The notes below the pieces were generated by a model that made no database searches, was not told the DNA's origin, and saw only the letters and a program-made list of their open reading frames with translations. Of a stretch of 64,000 nucleotides of DNA, positions 33,803-46,673 are shown piece by piece (the stretch's first letter is position 1; every line of letters begins with the position of its first letter). This DNA comes from Sambucus nigra (Eukaryota > Streptophyta > Magnoliopsida > Dipsacales > Adoxaceae). The translations under genes and the position numbers were made by a program. The DNA is taken from positions 644,388,023-644,452,022 of the forward strand of contig OX422208.1 in NCBI GenBank assembly GCA_949130495.1, given 5' to 3'.

Positions 33803-35028
33803 TGCTGGATCATCAGGGGCATCATTTGGAGTCTCATCACCAAGAGCGGACCTGATGCTCGAAAAACCTGTGCCACGCCGCATCTCATCATGAAAGATCT
33901 CCTAAAAGGCTACATCAATAGAGAGTCTCTACCTTCTTGAACCTCATTTATACGGGCCTGAGCCTATTCGGCTAGCTGCCTATCTCTCTGCATGGAGGAA
34001 AATAACTCATGCATCATAGCACAGCCCTGACGGAGTTCCTCCTGCATTTGCTTAACCTACAAATGGATCAATCTAAGCTCCTCCGAATGTGAGTTTGGAT
34101 GACGACAAGAGGTAAAGGGACGAGACTGAGATGGAGTAGATGAGGCGGCAGAGTGGGATGACATTGAGTGAGATCGAGTGGGGTGAGGTGTATCCTTAGG
34201 AAGATGACCACGGGACCGACCTATGGATGAACTATCTATGGTCTGATATCAGGTCGAGGGTATATCCGAAGGAAAAAGAGAGCAACCTACATCCAAACAG
34301 TGACGAATGACTATAACCGCAAACGACAAAGCCTGTCAGACAGGCACCCAAGGTGACATATGAAAAATTATAAGGACTCCATAAATAAAATTGGGAAGAT
34401 CAATAGAATTCCCAACACTGATTTCATACATAATATTCACATGGTCCGGTGAAATTTGAGTATGGTTTGTACGTGGTAAGAGGAATGCACAAACGATCCA
34501 ATTAAGGATCATAAAATCAGACTTGAGATTTCGATGATACAAGATGGCAGAACCCGATTGAATCACCTGAAAAACGTTTTCTAAAATAAGATCATAAGAA
34601 GGTCTAACATCTTTGGGCCAAGGGAAAGTAAGGTCGACGAATTGAGGTAAATCGACAAGGCGACCTATGGAGTCTACAGTGATAATAACCTCCCTACCAC
34701 ATACCCTGTAGATAAGACCTCTCTCCGTTACGAGCATAGAAAAGAAAAACTCTCTAATAAGGTCGTGATAGATAGGGCCACGAAGATTAAACATGGGATC
34801 CCAACCACGGGTGACTAGCCAAGTGAAAACTATAGTTCCTGACAAAGAAACTAGGTTTATTATCTTTTCCCTAACAATAGACATAGTAGAGAAACCAAGG
34901 GTGTGGAAGAGTGTGTGGTTTGCATGCGCACTCCAAGGCAAATGAAGATTTAGGATGGTAACATGTTCATCGGAAGAATGTTCATCATACGAAGGGGCGG
35001 TATGTCTAGGTCGATAACTTTTAGCCAT
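33803..35028 (-). pseudogene. Transposase_32-like accessory ORF (putative plant transposon protein)
   Basis: From ATG at 35,028 a 230-codon open stretch includes LSGTIVFTWLVTRGWDPMFN, then YHDLIREFFFSMLVTERGLI, then YRVCGREVIITVDSIGRLVD. The next part has ILNWIVCAFLLPRTNHTQIS and MYEISVGNSIDLPNFIYGVL. This is the pattern of the Transposase_32 'putative plant transposon protein' domain found in gypsy-associated accessory ORFs. After the first stop the frame stays recognisable: a Ser/Pro-rich segment, a coiled coil (QMQEELRQGCAMMHELFSSM) and an acidic end DDETPNDAPDDPAQ with stop near 33,803. About five interior stops occur. No pol of matching orientation is adjacent, so the parent element is unknown. 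Confidence 0.7.
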
Positions 35029-35525
35029 GAGTGAAATGGAATAGATGACTACAACCTACCCAAAATCAACCAACCAAACCACCACAACACCAAAATCCAG
35101 CAACAATAACAAGAAATCCCATCGTCCATTAGAATATCACAAATATTAGAAGATAAAACTAATAAAACAAATTTGATGAAATTTCATGAATTTTTGACAA
35201 TTTTTTTTAAATGTCAAAACTTCATGATATGTCATTTAATCGGGGAAAACACAAATATTTTTATGAATTTTTTTTGTATGAAAAGATGTACATAATATAG
35301 AAATAGCCCCAAAGAAAAAAATATTGAGTTTATATGAAATGGGCCAATGATGAGAAATAAACACCATTAAAGTGTTGCATGTTCAAAAAAATATACTCAG
35401 AACATATATACTCAACCAAAATATCAAAATATACTAGAGAAGGGATAAAAAAGAATATCTAAAAAATAAAGCTTTAGAAAAACACACCAACTCTAGGAGA
35501 TATGAAAAATGGCTCTAGGAGGTTG

Positions 35526-35540
35526 AGGTTTTTATATAGG
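35526..35540 (-). promoter_or_regulatory. Possible TATA box upstream of the Transposase_32-like ORF
   Basis: The - strand reads CCTATATAAAAACCT about 500 bp upstream of the ATG. Given the distance, an intron or long leader would be needed. Support is weak. Confidence 0.3.
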
Positions 35541-36877
35541 AGAATATGGAGATGAAGGGTTGATAATATGGAGAGCGTGGGAGAAATGGAGTTGAGTGTT
35601 TGAGAGAAATAAGGGAGAGAAACTGTTTTTAGAGAAGAGAGAAAGAGGGAGAGAAAAATGAAACGACTATAATTTTTTTACCCAACCGACTTATTAAACC
35701 CCCAGTCGTTCGAACGATTTTGGAAATCTCCTTCGAACGACGTCGTTAGAAAGACATACGAATGATAATTCGAACGAGATTTCAGGGTTTTTTGGGGAAT
35801 AGGGTCATTAGAATCTTGTTTGAACGATAATTCCAATGAGATTTTAGACATTTCAAACACAAATAAAACGTTTTTTTTTTGTAAAAATAAAGAGTATAAA
35901 GGCGAGTCAAGGTTATAAACCCATAAAATTTTGATTTTCAATTGTCCTAGGTAGTGTAGAAATACTCGAACCGTGGGAACGAAATGAATGTATGTAAATA
36001 ATGCGAGTGAGAGCATTGCCTATGACAATGCACAAGTGCAAAATGCCAAACAATAAATCTACTCAATTTACACTCAAATCTACCTCGTGACCAAAAAAGG
36101 AAAACAAATGGATACTAGCCACAAAAACAAAATGCCTAGAAGATTGGTGATACTTTGGAAAATAACGTCACCTTAAGAAAGCAATATAATGATTTATTAT
36201 GCATACCCATTGATCTTCAACCTATGTCTCTCATAAAATCAACTATTCATTTGAATTATGCACAATATTTTACATATTATACATTGGCTTTGGCAATTTG
36301 TAATTTCTTTTATGCCATGAATTATTTTAGGCTCTTTTTCTTTATCCAAATGGTGGCTATTTACGCAAAGACAACATGTCTTTCACAGTCCGATTCTATT
36401 GCTAAATAAAACTTTACCAGATAAATGCTTTTCTATTTTTATCAATCCGGGCAATGGTTCTTACATCATAATTGTAATGTCTATTGCTTATAAGTTTAGA
36501 TGACAATATTGATAAGTCAACACCTTATTACTTCACCTAACATATGTAAAGCGATGTAAACATCCTCAAGATTCCGTGATAGGCACGCATGAAAGGTAAT
36601 CGCATGAGGTAATAATAAAAGAATATGTCATAAACAAGTATCAAAGCGCACAAGTAAGACGACGTCCGGACTAGCTACTCATCGAAAGTCACGTGAACAT
36701 GGAATTAAATAGTGATCCGAAAATCTCACACACATAACCTATATGGACAAAAGTTTTATAAAAGCCTTTATAAACAAAAAAAATGAAAATATTTTTGGAA
36801 TTATTGAAAAATATATGTACAAACATATAATTTAGTTCATAGGTAAAGAGATTGACATGAGGCTCAATCTAAACTAG
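35541..36877. other. AT-rich spacer with TTCGAACGA palindrome cluster
   Basis: At 35,700-35,835 there are several copies of a TCGTTCGAACGA-like palindrome. The rest is AT-rich without a recognisable gene or terminus. Two ORFs (35,678-36,016 and 36,155-36,409) have no family features. Confidence 0.45.
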
Positions 36878-36904
36878 AACTACAAGAAAAAATATCTTTC
36901 ACGA

Positions 36905-37085
36905 CACCTTTTTCATGTCACGTAGGTAAAAGGTGTAGTAAGAATATCAAATAACGACACTTTTATAGTAAAAGTCATGAAAATTAGTATTAAGTTAATT
37001 TTCTCGACTGATAAAATAAATAAGTCATAAATATTTTTTTAAGACGACACATAACCACAATCGTAATTATGTAACGACACTTATA
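36905..37085 (+). repeat. Subterminal CGACAC motifs of CACTA element 2
   Basis: TTCACGACACCT, TAACGACACTT, AGACGACACAT and TAACGACACTT lie within 180 bp of the left end, in the arrangement expected for binding sites of a CACTA accessory protein. Confidence 0.6.
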
Positions 37086-39790
37086 ATTATTGTATATCCT
37101 AGAAACAACTTTTAATTCCCACCCTCCTAGCTGAAAGGTGCGCGCGGTATCTTAAAGAAAACAAATAAAACTCTCCAAGATACAAGGGTATGACCGTCTA
37201 AAATCAAAACCAACCATTAACCCTTTTCACAACCACATGCAATCAAAATCCTTTTCCGGTGAGATCTTCCACTTGCGACCCTCGAGGGAGACGGAATCCC
37301 AAACGCCAACCAATCTTCCACCACCGACCCTCAAGGGAGACGGAATTTCAAAGCACAAAAGAGAGCGAAAACCTCTTCTCTCAATTTCTGGCCAAAAAAA
37401 TGAGTAAGATATTCTGACCAATATATTTTTTTTTTGGTTCAAGCCAATCCGAATTATAGATGTTGTGTTATTTTTTATTTATTGAGTTTTAGTTTAATGG
37501 AAAAAAATAATCGATCCATTTTTTTTAAAACATATGCGGATGTTCTTAAAAAAAACGATCGGAAGTTTCTTTTCGAACTGTTTTTTTTTCGAATCTAACA
37601 TTAAAAAAAATCTACCTGCTTGGCTCTATCTCCTCCTAAAAGAGGAAATGTAAATTTACTCAAAACGGGCCACAAATTCTTGAAAAAGTAGAACACTAGC
37701 ACCACGAATGGATGGAATTCATTTAAAAGTCTTTTAAACATAAAATAACTAATGTAATGCATACTAAAGTAGTGGCAAAATAGCTGAAATGAAATAATAA
37801 GATGATCTTATTTCTATTCGGTCGTGTGTTAAACTCTTAAATGGCTTAAATAAATGATTGTAGAGAAAAGACCTATGATTTGTGTTTAGTTAGCTGGAGA
37901 TTTTTTATAGTCAATGTCTAAAGCCCGCTTATTGACCCAACTCGAATTGTATGTTGACCTTTATTATTTTTTCCAAAAGATAAATTTGGTCGAGTTTAAA
38001 AAATATCCGACTGTGATTTTCCCAAATTAATAACGACTATTTGATTTTGCATTACCCTATGGATTTGATTTTCCTAACAACCATCTAAAATAAAAACCAA
38101 TCTCTTTTTATTGATTAGTTTTTTGTATCACAAAAGAGATTTTGTGATGAAAATCTCTTGGACGATAATGTTGAAAACCTTGTCATCATACATACCAATC
38201 AAAATGAGTCTTTAGGGAGGAAGTATGCTTTTTTTAATACCCTTTATTGTTATGAATGATCCGTTTTGGGGAAACATATTTCCTTTATTGATGTACTTAA
38301 ACAAAATGTTATGAGATGCTTTTACTAGCATCGCATCCTCTATAAGTTAATTGTCAATTTTTATTTTATGTTTCACGCATTTATTATTATTCATAATACA
38401 TCAATCGTCTTTTCATAATTAATAGTACTTTGTATATAGAAAGAACTAAGGGTGCATTAAAGGAGGGATATTACTATTGAAGTACAAACAATATGTTAAT
38501 TTTTCCCAAAACATTGAGTGACATATGTTTAGGTATCATCTATTTTAGTTCACTGTTCAAATGTTTGAAGATGTAGTTGATTATAAGCTAAAGTCCATAT
38601 GCAAACCCGATCTTTTATTAGAATTTTTAAAAGGGCAACAAAAGAACGTATAACTTATATAAATGTGATTTAATGTTTGAATTTGATTGATTTCAGTTTT
38701 GATTTGTTAATTGTCGGGGTTTAATTTAGACAATTCAATTAATACATATATTTGATTTGTTAATTGTTAATGCTTGAATATTTTATATGCTTGATTTGTT
38801 TAAATAAGTCTTAAAGAGCTCCGTAATATAGACCTTTTTTTTGGTTATTAGAAACTATATTAGTAAATGAGTGAAGGCCCTCTTGTTGTACCTAAAAAAT
38901 TATCTTGCACTTAATGTTAAATGTTTATTGCTATCAATTGTGAAAACAAAAAAATTAAGTTCACCCCCTCCCACCTTAGCAAAATATTCTAGATCCGCCC
39001 TTATTTGCGTAAATCTATATTTTAAAAGGCATCTCCTCAATTTGTTAGATTAATATTAATTTTTCAATCTAGTGAAGAGGTTAGTTATTTTATATCCGCC
39101 CCTGTTTGTGTTAATTATTTTTTTAAGTTTTATATCTCTTACAGCCTCATTAATACTTGCCATTATGTTTATATTTTATTTTTTCTAATTTTGTAGGTGA
39201 TTACTTTGGGAAGTATTGCGATACTACAAACCAACCAGATCCAGATTTCGCTACTCTTCAGTCGTAGGTATATTTTCTTTCTTCACTTGTGTAACTTTAT
39301 CTTTCATGTGTTTAAAATGGTATATTTCTAGTTGAGTGTGGGTTTTTATATTACTTTTATGCTCAAGTGAACCACAAATAAGACAAAAATGGCTATAGTC
39401 CATTCGTGTTAATTTGTAGCCCCGATGATCTAACTATATATTTTATCCAACCTACTTTTCTAGATGATGACTAATCTAATTAGATTTAGAATAATGTGAC
39501 TAATCTAATGAGATTTTGTAGAATATAACTATATTTGAAAAGAACATGACATTTTATCCGTTTATTGTTGACAATTTACTTTTATTCTATATTAGTGTTT
39601 GCTGGTGTAAACAGACTGGAATCTAGCAACTGAGCAACTCAAGATGGAAAAAGATTGATTTAGATTTCCAAGGTTTTTTAATATTATTATTACACGCATG
39701 CATATACATATACATATATTAGAAAATCTAAGGTTTTATTAAATGAACATTGTTAAAAAATTCTAAGAGATTATGATTTCATGCTTTTTT
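37086..39790. other. Left half of CACTA element 2, no clear gene
   Basis: AT-rich. A short duplicated segment (CGACCCTC(G/A)AGGGAGACGG at about 37,278 and 37,325) is present. Candidate small exons near 39,195-39,266 end in a GTAGGTATATTT-like donor but could not be assigned to a family. Confidence 0.4.
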
Positions 39791-39799
39791 TATTATTTG

Positions 39800-42700
39800 T
39801 ATACATACCGAGGAGTACCAAGATAGTGTGTACAAATTTATTGAATTTGCTAAGAAAACTGCCAGAAATCCCGATATGATAATATGTGCTTGTAAACAAT
39901 GCAAAAACCTTTGGCAACAAGATGAGGAAAAACTATTTGAACACCTAATCATTCATAGCTTTGATCCTACGTACAAGAAGTGGGTATTTCACGGAGCACA
40001 CTCGACTTCTTTATATCTAATTATGATATTGATATTGAATTGTCATATTTACGTAGAATGTATAGATATGCTTATTTTCAAGATGCAATTTTTACCGAAG
40101 ATAGTTTTGAAGGTGGTGATGAAAGTTTTAAACAAAAGTTGAAAGATGCCGAGTCTCATTTATATCCCGAGTGTACAAAGTATACAAAGATGTCAGTAAT
40201 TACAACTTTATACAAGCATAAAGCTACACATGGGCTATTTGATAAAAGGATTTAATGAACTTCTTGTGTCTATACATGAAATATTGCCCGAGGATAATGT
40301 TCTTTTTAAGTCTTTGTATGCAACGAAAAAGTCTTTTAAACAATTTGATCTTGGCTATGAGAAGATAGATGCATGTATTAATGATTGATGTTTATGTAGA
40401 AAAGAGTATGAACTTTTGGATAAATGCCCTAAATGTGGCTCTTCACGATGGAAAGTCGACAAATGCACAAAGAAGGTTAAGAAGGGAGTATTTGCAAAAT
40501 TATTACGATACTGTAATCCCAAGATTTCGAAGGATGTTTTTATCATCAGATAAAGCAGAGCAATGGTAGTGACACTTAATTCACGTAAGCAAAGATGGCA
40601 AGATGAAACATCTAGTTGATTCATTAACATGTGACACAATTAATAAAAAGTGGCCTCATTTCGCTTCCGATCTAAGGAATATTAGGCTTGGACTTGCAAA
40701 AGATGGATTTAATCCCTTTAATGATCTTAGCTCGAGCTATAGTTGCTGGTATGTAATTATAACTGTGTGTACAATCTTCCTCCACGGTTATGCATGTTGC
40801 AGAAGAACTTAATGTTGATTTTGCTTATACCGGAACTAAAGTAACCAGGAAATGATATAGATGTATATCTGCAACCGCTTATAGATGACTTAATCGAGTT
40901 GCGGAATAATGTGGTGGAGATATATGATGCATCTAGCCAATTTATTTTTAACTTGAAAGCTATTTTGATGTGGACAATAAATGACTTTCCCGCATATGAT
41001 AATTTAACCGAATCTACCACAAAAAGGGAATTTGCATGTCCAGTTTATGGTCCTAACACATCCTCATTGCAGTTATCAAAGAGTATGAAATCGGTGTATA
41101 TGGGCCATAGACGTTTTCTTCCCATGAATCACCCATGGAGGGTTAACGAAAAGAGTTGGTTTGATGGATTTGGAGAGTTAGAAGGCCACCAAAACCTTTA
41201 AATGCAGGGGAAATTTTATAAACTCTGAAGGGTGCTGAAAATGATTTCGGTAAAGGGAAGAAGTGTAAGAAGAAGAAAGTGTTCTTAAAAAAGAAGTCAA
41301 TATTTTTTATTTACCGTATTGGCATATGCGTATATTTTACTCATAATCTAAGCCACTAACTTAATGTAATTATACTAAAATTTTTAGAATTTTATTTTGC
41401 ATATTGATCCTCCCTCCTATTTTTCTTTATGCATTAGATTTGTGTCACAATTTGGAGGTGATGCACATTGAGAAGAATATAAGTGAGAGCCTCATTTTCA
41501 TATTGTTAAATGTAAAGGGAAGATCAAAATATGGGATCGAGTCTCATAAAGATTTTCAAGAATTGGGCATTAGAAAAGAATTGCATCCTCAACCAAAAGG
41601 GAAATTTTTTTTCCAGCCGACAACACCTTACACACTCTCAAAGAAAGAAAAAAAGTTCTTTGTCAAAGACTATATTATTTGAAGTTACTTAATGGTTATA
41701 GCTCCAACATTAGTCATTGTGTTTCATTGGAAGAATGTAAGTTATTGGGATTTAAATCCCATGATTGTCATGCTTTAATGCAACAATTGTTGTCAGTTGC
41801 TATATGGGGACTACTACCTAAGGGGCCAGGAAAAGTGATTTTTCGCTTATCTTCATTTTTTAATGAGTTATGTCAAAGAGTGATCGATAAAAGGAGAATG
41901 AAAAAATAATAGGAAGGTATCATAGAGATTATATGCATGTTGTAGAGGTACTTCCCTCCCTATTTTTTTGATATTATGGTTCACTTTCCAATCCACTTAG
42001 TTCGAGAAGCTCGGTTATGTAGGCTAGTATAATTTCGGTGGATGTACCCATTTGAGAGGTAATTTATAATGTATTTAATACTTTTCTTATTAACAAGTTA
42101 GATATCTAGTAAATAGATGTTATATTTGTATTTTTTTTGCTATGGTTTGTCATTAGGTTTATGAAGGTACTCAAGGGTTATGTTAGGAATCGTGCACGAC
42201 CTTAAGGATGCATAGCATAAAATTATTTGGTCGATGTGTGTGTAAGATTTTGTAGCATGTATCTTAAAAAAAGCATATATAGGTGTCCCACAATCTCAAA
42301 ATGAAGAGTTCGAAGATGAGATAATATTGGGAGGTTGACCTAAGTCTAAGGGGAATCCAATAACATTGTCTGATGACATATTAAAAATTGCCCATCGTTA
42401 TGTTCTATTTAACAATCCAGAAGTTGAGCCATATATAGAGGGAGTAAAATTATACTCATTAAATATATTTATTAACTTTTATTATCATTAATATTATTAT
42501 TAAAATCCCATTACATTCATATTAGAATGCATTTGAGAGAGCTAAGGGATTCCAATCGAAACTCATCCCAAGATGAGACTATGCTATAAAAAAACACATC
42601 GAGACATTCACTTCGTGGTTTGTGAACAAGGTGAACCAATTTTTACATTGTGCATTGTAAGAGTCTAATGTTGTTATTTATATAAAAATTCATATAATTT

Positions 42701-43360
42701 CATTTATGATCTTTTAAACAGATTATGGTTCAAGAAAATACGATCGAAGTATCAACAATCCTAAAGTGGCTAGAGGTTGAGCCACGATGTTATGCTATGT
42801 CATATTTACGTTGCGTAATAAATGGAAAATGATTTCACGCATCAATAGTTGGAAAGTCCACCCAAGATAGTTGAGTTTTTCTTGAGGCGGAGATTATTTG
42901 CAGATCTAGTGTAAGGGATACCACACATATTGTTGCTAATTTTTCATATTATGGGATTATACGGGATACAATTTTGTTGGACTTTCATAAACTTTGAATG
43001 CCTATATTTCAATGTGATTGGGACAACATTTCCAGTGGTGTTAAATTTGACGATGGATTTACTTTGATTAACCTCCATAAGGATAAAATCAGCTGAAAAA
43101 AGATCCTTTTATCCTAGCATCACAAGCAAGATAAGTATTTTATTCAAGAGAAAGTGCAATATCAAACTGTTATGTGGTTCTCAAGGCATCGCCACTAGGT
43201 TTTCATGAGCTAGAGACGTATGATGAGAGTGCTTACACATCATATTTGTCGATTGATGTTTCAAAACTTGACAATAATGAGAGAAATGGTGATGAGACTC
43301 ATGTGAGGATAAATTATGAGGGTGTTATTATGTGGTCGTTATTTATTTTAGCATGTTGAT
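39800..43360 (+). pseudogene. TNP2-type CACTA transposase of element 2, with DUF4218 and DUF4216
   Basis: N-terminal domain at 39,828: YKFIEFAKKTA, IICACKQCKNLW, YKKWVFHGAH. TNP2 follows: SHLYPECTKYTKMSVITTLY, FDLGYEKIDAC, DKCPKCGSSRWKVDKC, FASDLRNIRLGLAKDGFNPF, then MWTINDFPAYDNLTE. From 41,404: LDLCHNLEVMHIEKNISESL, ELGIRKELHPQPKGK, GYSSNISHCVSLEECKLLGF, KSHDCHALMQQLLSVAIWGL, FPPYFFDIMVHFPIHLVREA and RWMYPFER. An intron follows at about 42,060-42,150. The DUF4216 block near 42,950 has YYGIIRDTILLDFHKL and GFTLINL, then NCYVVLKASPLGFHELETYD at 43,163. It catalyses cut-and-paste transposition in intact relatives. Many stops and several shifts make this copy dead, but the order and extent are nearly complete. 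Confidence 0.88.
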
Positions 43361-43859
43361 ATTAAGCTTGTTTGATGAATATAAATATTAGTATGTTTAT
43401 GGTAAATTCAACAGTGGATGATTAACAGGGAATGTTTCTTTTGTATGCTAATTTGTGTGTTTAACATTATTTGTATCAATCACTTATATTGAGTTTGCTA
43501 CATGAATGTATGTTTGGTTTGTTTAGTAAATATTTATAATAATAATTGAATTATTAAGATGGATTTTTGTAGTGGTATGACACTGTTCAGCAGTAAGCCC
43601 ATTCATAGTGTAAATAACATATATGAATAAATTTATAGGGTACAAGAACATATGCTGAAGGGGTGTGTGACTATCTAATTTTTAAACCCTGCCAATCCAG
43701 GGTCCTTAAAGCTCCAATCAGTATGAATATCTATAGATGGGTAATGAAAACCTTTTATGCATAATTTGTTTTAATATCTAAGCACAAAACCAATTGGCAT
43801 TGTTCAACATATGTTCTATTTTTTAACTGAACCAACGGTGCATTAGGCGGGCAGATTGC

Positions 43860-43905
43860 AAGATATAATTCTATACGCTCGTGCATCGGGCTGGTTGCAA
43901 GCTAG
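43860..43905 (+). mobile_element. Possible degenerate Helitron 3' terminus
   Basis: A short hairpin (GCTCG, loop TGCAT, CGGGC) is followed 12 bp later by CTAG and then T. This is the layout of plant Helitron 3' ends (hairpin, CTRR, insertion before T). No matching 5' end was located, so only the terminus is called. Confidence 0.4.
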
Positions 43906-45054
43906 TATGATAGTAAAGTTTGTCTCATTTCCTAATTTACCTTACCCTCACTTAAATCAGTATCCATTCTTAAGATTAATTCACAATGTCATTTGCAACT
44001 TTCAATCATAAACCAAATTAACTCATTTTTTTTTATTTGCAATCAAAAAATCAAAAAATAAAATAAAAAGGCTCACTACCTACTGATTTTTTTTCCCGGA
44101 GGTTTATACTCTTCCACTATTACATGATTCATATTTATGTGTGCATATTCTTAGAAACATGGTGCAAACTGTGTGTGTGGTACATGTTTATGCTGCTATA
44201 AAGCTCTGTATGTATGTGTTTGTGTGTGGTTATGTGGCATGTGGATATTATGCTACAATATTGTGCTTGTTGGTTGTGTATATGTGCGAGTACGAACCTT
44301 AGTGTGCGTGTTGCGCTGCTATAAGATAGTGTTTGTGTGTTTAGTACTCCATTTAGCTAACACTCTCTTTATTTGAATAACTATCTATGTGAGAAGAATG
44401 GGTTGTCTAGTTCAAAATACTTACTAAATTTCGCAATGTGTTAATTCTACAGTAGGCTGAGTGTATAAATAAAGCAGATTGTAGAATTTTGATGGAAGGA
44501 TGACAGAGATTCATATTATTTTGAATCATTAGGTATACCCTCTTGAACCCCTATTTATTTTGATTTCTCGAATGAAAAGCTTTAATTTCTCTAAAAGCAA
44601 GTGTTCTATATCTTGTATATATGCTTTAATATTACCAATATAAGTTGTTTGTTATCAAAAGTTTTTTACTTGAAAAGTTTACTCATTGATTCATATTATT
44701 TTGAATCACACAATTTATTTTTGTTGTTTTAAATCATTACACACCAATTGTCGCAACTCAAACCTAGGCAGAAGAGCGTTTGTGCATACACATTACTGTT
44801 AGCATACCCATTATTGTATCATTTTGTCTATGTTCTTGTTTTAGAGTTAATTGAGACGCTCTTTTGGTTCTGCATGGAATTCGTATATGGGTTGTCTTGG
44901 TTACCAATACCATATATTATATATAGAGTACACCCAAGCACACATATGGGAACTTAAAGGCGTGGGAGGAAGGTGAATGTTAATTACAATCGATTGTGTA
45001 AGTGTGACGGTGAATCAATAAACTACATCCTGCTATATTATGTTGCCAGTAGGT
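43906..45054. other. AT-rich spacer without recognisable genes
   Basis: GT-rich low-complexity DNA near 44,170-44,340, otherwise AT-rich. Nothing here matches the LTR copy at 46,674-49,065, so the 5' part of that LTR has been lost or replaced. Confidence 0.5.
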
Positions 45055-46077
45055 GTGTACTTTGGGGACCCTTAGGTATGGGACTAAGGGGTATTTTGAG
45101 AATCCCACATCGATAATACGGGTGGGGTAATTTGATAAATGATAAATTGAGAAGATGAGAATTAATGCCAAAGATAATAACGGGTACTGAAATTGGCGGC
45201 GACATAATGTGTGGGGACCAACAGTTTAAAAGGGCCAACTTGCGTTTATTTCATGTCGTGCATGGAACCTTGTCATATTGCAGGGTCGAAAGTTTAAATA
45301 GATGAGCTGGCTATTGACAAGGGAAAGTGTGAAACTTTGGTGGGAATACCACCCGAGGCGGGAGGACCGTCATAATAAAGTGAGAATAATAATAAATTGG
45401 GTTAATTTAATTAAATTAACAACATGAGGCCTATTTATTTAAAATCATATTGGTGTGCTTTGTGAATAACAATTTTTGTGGGTAGTTAGTGATTTGTGCC
45501 ATCGCGTTTAATTATTTTTCGTATAATTAAAATATTCTATTGTGATATTTATCATGTATCTGGATTTAAGGATCGTATTTGAGGAGAGTAGTGTGTATTC
45601 ATGCTCGGGGCTCTGATCTCGTGCGTTGACTAATCTTTTCAGGAATAAGTTTGGAGAAGTTGCATAGGATTATTTGGAGACTTTCTTGGAGGTGCAACTG
45701 GAGTTATTTACTTTATGAGTATTAGTTTAGTTTAGTTTCCTTTCCTTCGTATTTACATTGAAACTTAGTTTATGGTTTTGTTGGGCTTTCGGTTCCAAAG
45801 TTGTATGGGTTTTATTAAGATATTTCGTTATGGATTCAGTAGGAGTTTATTTAGTTTTATACTATTGGAGATTAGTTTATTATTTGGAGTTTAACATGTC
45901 GATGGGTCTTTCATCGCATAGTTGGATATTATCATTTGGGATTGATTAAATTATTTATCTTGTGGATTAATTTTTTAAATGTTCAATATCTGTCACACGC
46001 TAAGAATAATATATTTTTTACTCGCACCTGATGTAGTTTTGGTGGCGGCCAACGCCATAATTAAGTAGGGTGTGAAA
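45055..46077 (+). repeat. Truncated 5' LTR of element F
   Basis: Matches 48,044-49,065 from GTGTACTTTGGGGAC to GGGTGTGA(A/C)A. The first roughly 1370 bp of the LTR are missing, and sequence left of 45,055 is unrelated. Confidence 0.88.
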
Positions 46078-46079
46078 GA

Positions 46080-46091
46080 TGGTATCAGAGC
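46080..46091 (+). promoter_or_regulatory. Primer-binding site of element F (tRNA-iMet)
   Basis: TGGTATCAGAGC two bases after the LTR end, identical to that of element D. Confidence 0.92.
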
Positions 46092-46441
46092 ATGATCTTA
46101 GGTCTCGTAGGTTGTGAGTCCATTTAGTTTCTGCATTATCGATATTTGATTCCCTTTATTGATTCGTACTCCTTAAGATAGAGGGTCTAGCATACGTGTT
46201 AGATGTGTTTCTTGGAGATATATAATTTTGTGTTAAGGACGTTGTAGGCATTGAGTTTATAATTAGTAAGCTTGATGTGAATGTTAATTATTTGGAAGAT
46301 CATTAGTATAAATTTTGGGTATGTCTTATATCGATACAGCGATGTGATTTCATTTGAGGATTTATGTGTTGCGAAGATTATCGAAAATAGAATCGAGTGG
46401 TGATTTGCGAGAGGGCGTGGCACGCTGTTACTTTCATATTT

Positions 46442-46442
46442 A

Positions 46443-46502
<60 letters not shown>
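46442..46502 (+). repeat. (TG)n(TA)n microsatellite in element F
   Basis: A short TG run followed by about 22 TA units in the internal region. Confidence 0.93.
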
Positions 46503-46507
<5 letters not shown>

Positions 46508-46673
46508 TTATTGTTCGTAGGGTAGGTGCGCATAGGATTGGGTGTATGGGCTCCCAATTATGGCGTTCAATGAGTAGGCGTATGTGAGCCTTATTTTATG
46601 TTTTGCGATTGAGGTTTGATGTTTATGCTTCGTCTACTTTCGAGGACGAAATTCCTTTGCTAGTGGGGAAGTA

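Larger units (their letters stand above)
36878..43574 (+). mobile_element. CACTA (En/Spm-like) element 2, + strand
   Basis: The left end reads AACTACAAGAAAAA (first C of CACTACAAG changed to A), followed by four CGACAC subterminal motifs within about 180 bp. The right end reads GGATTTTTGTAGTG, the inverse of a CACTAC terminus, at 43,561-43,574. Between them, in order, are the transposase-associated domain, TNP2, DUF4218 and DUF4216 on the + strand. The flanking trinucleotides (TAG and GTA) do not match, so either the boundaries have mutated or one end belongs to a nested copy. All transposase parts are broken by stops, so the element cannot move by itself. Confidence 0.75.

Noticed and set aside
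36155..36409. 84-codon + strand ORF as a possible small membrane protein
   Set aside because: Hydrophobic stretches are common in AT-rich random ORFs, and no homology cue, promoter or conserved neighbour was seen.
46354..46587. 77-codon ORF in element F
   Set aside because: Its centre is an Ile/Tyr run translated from the TA microsatellite.
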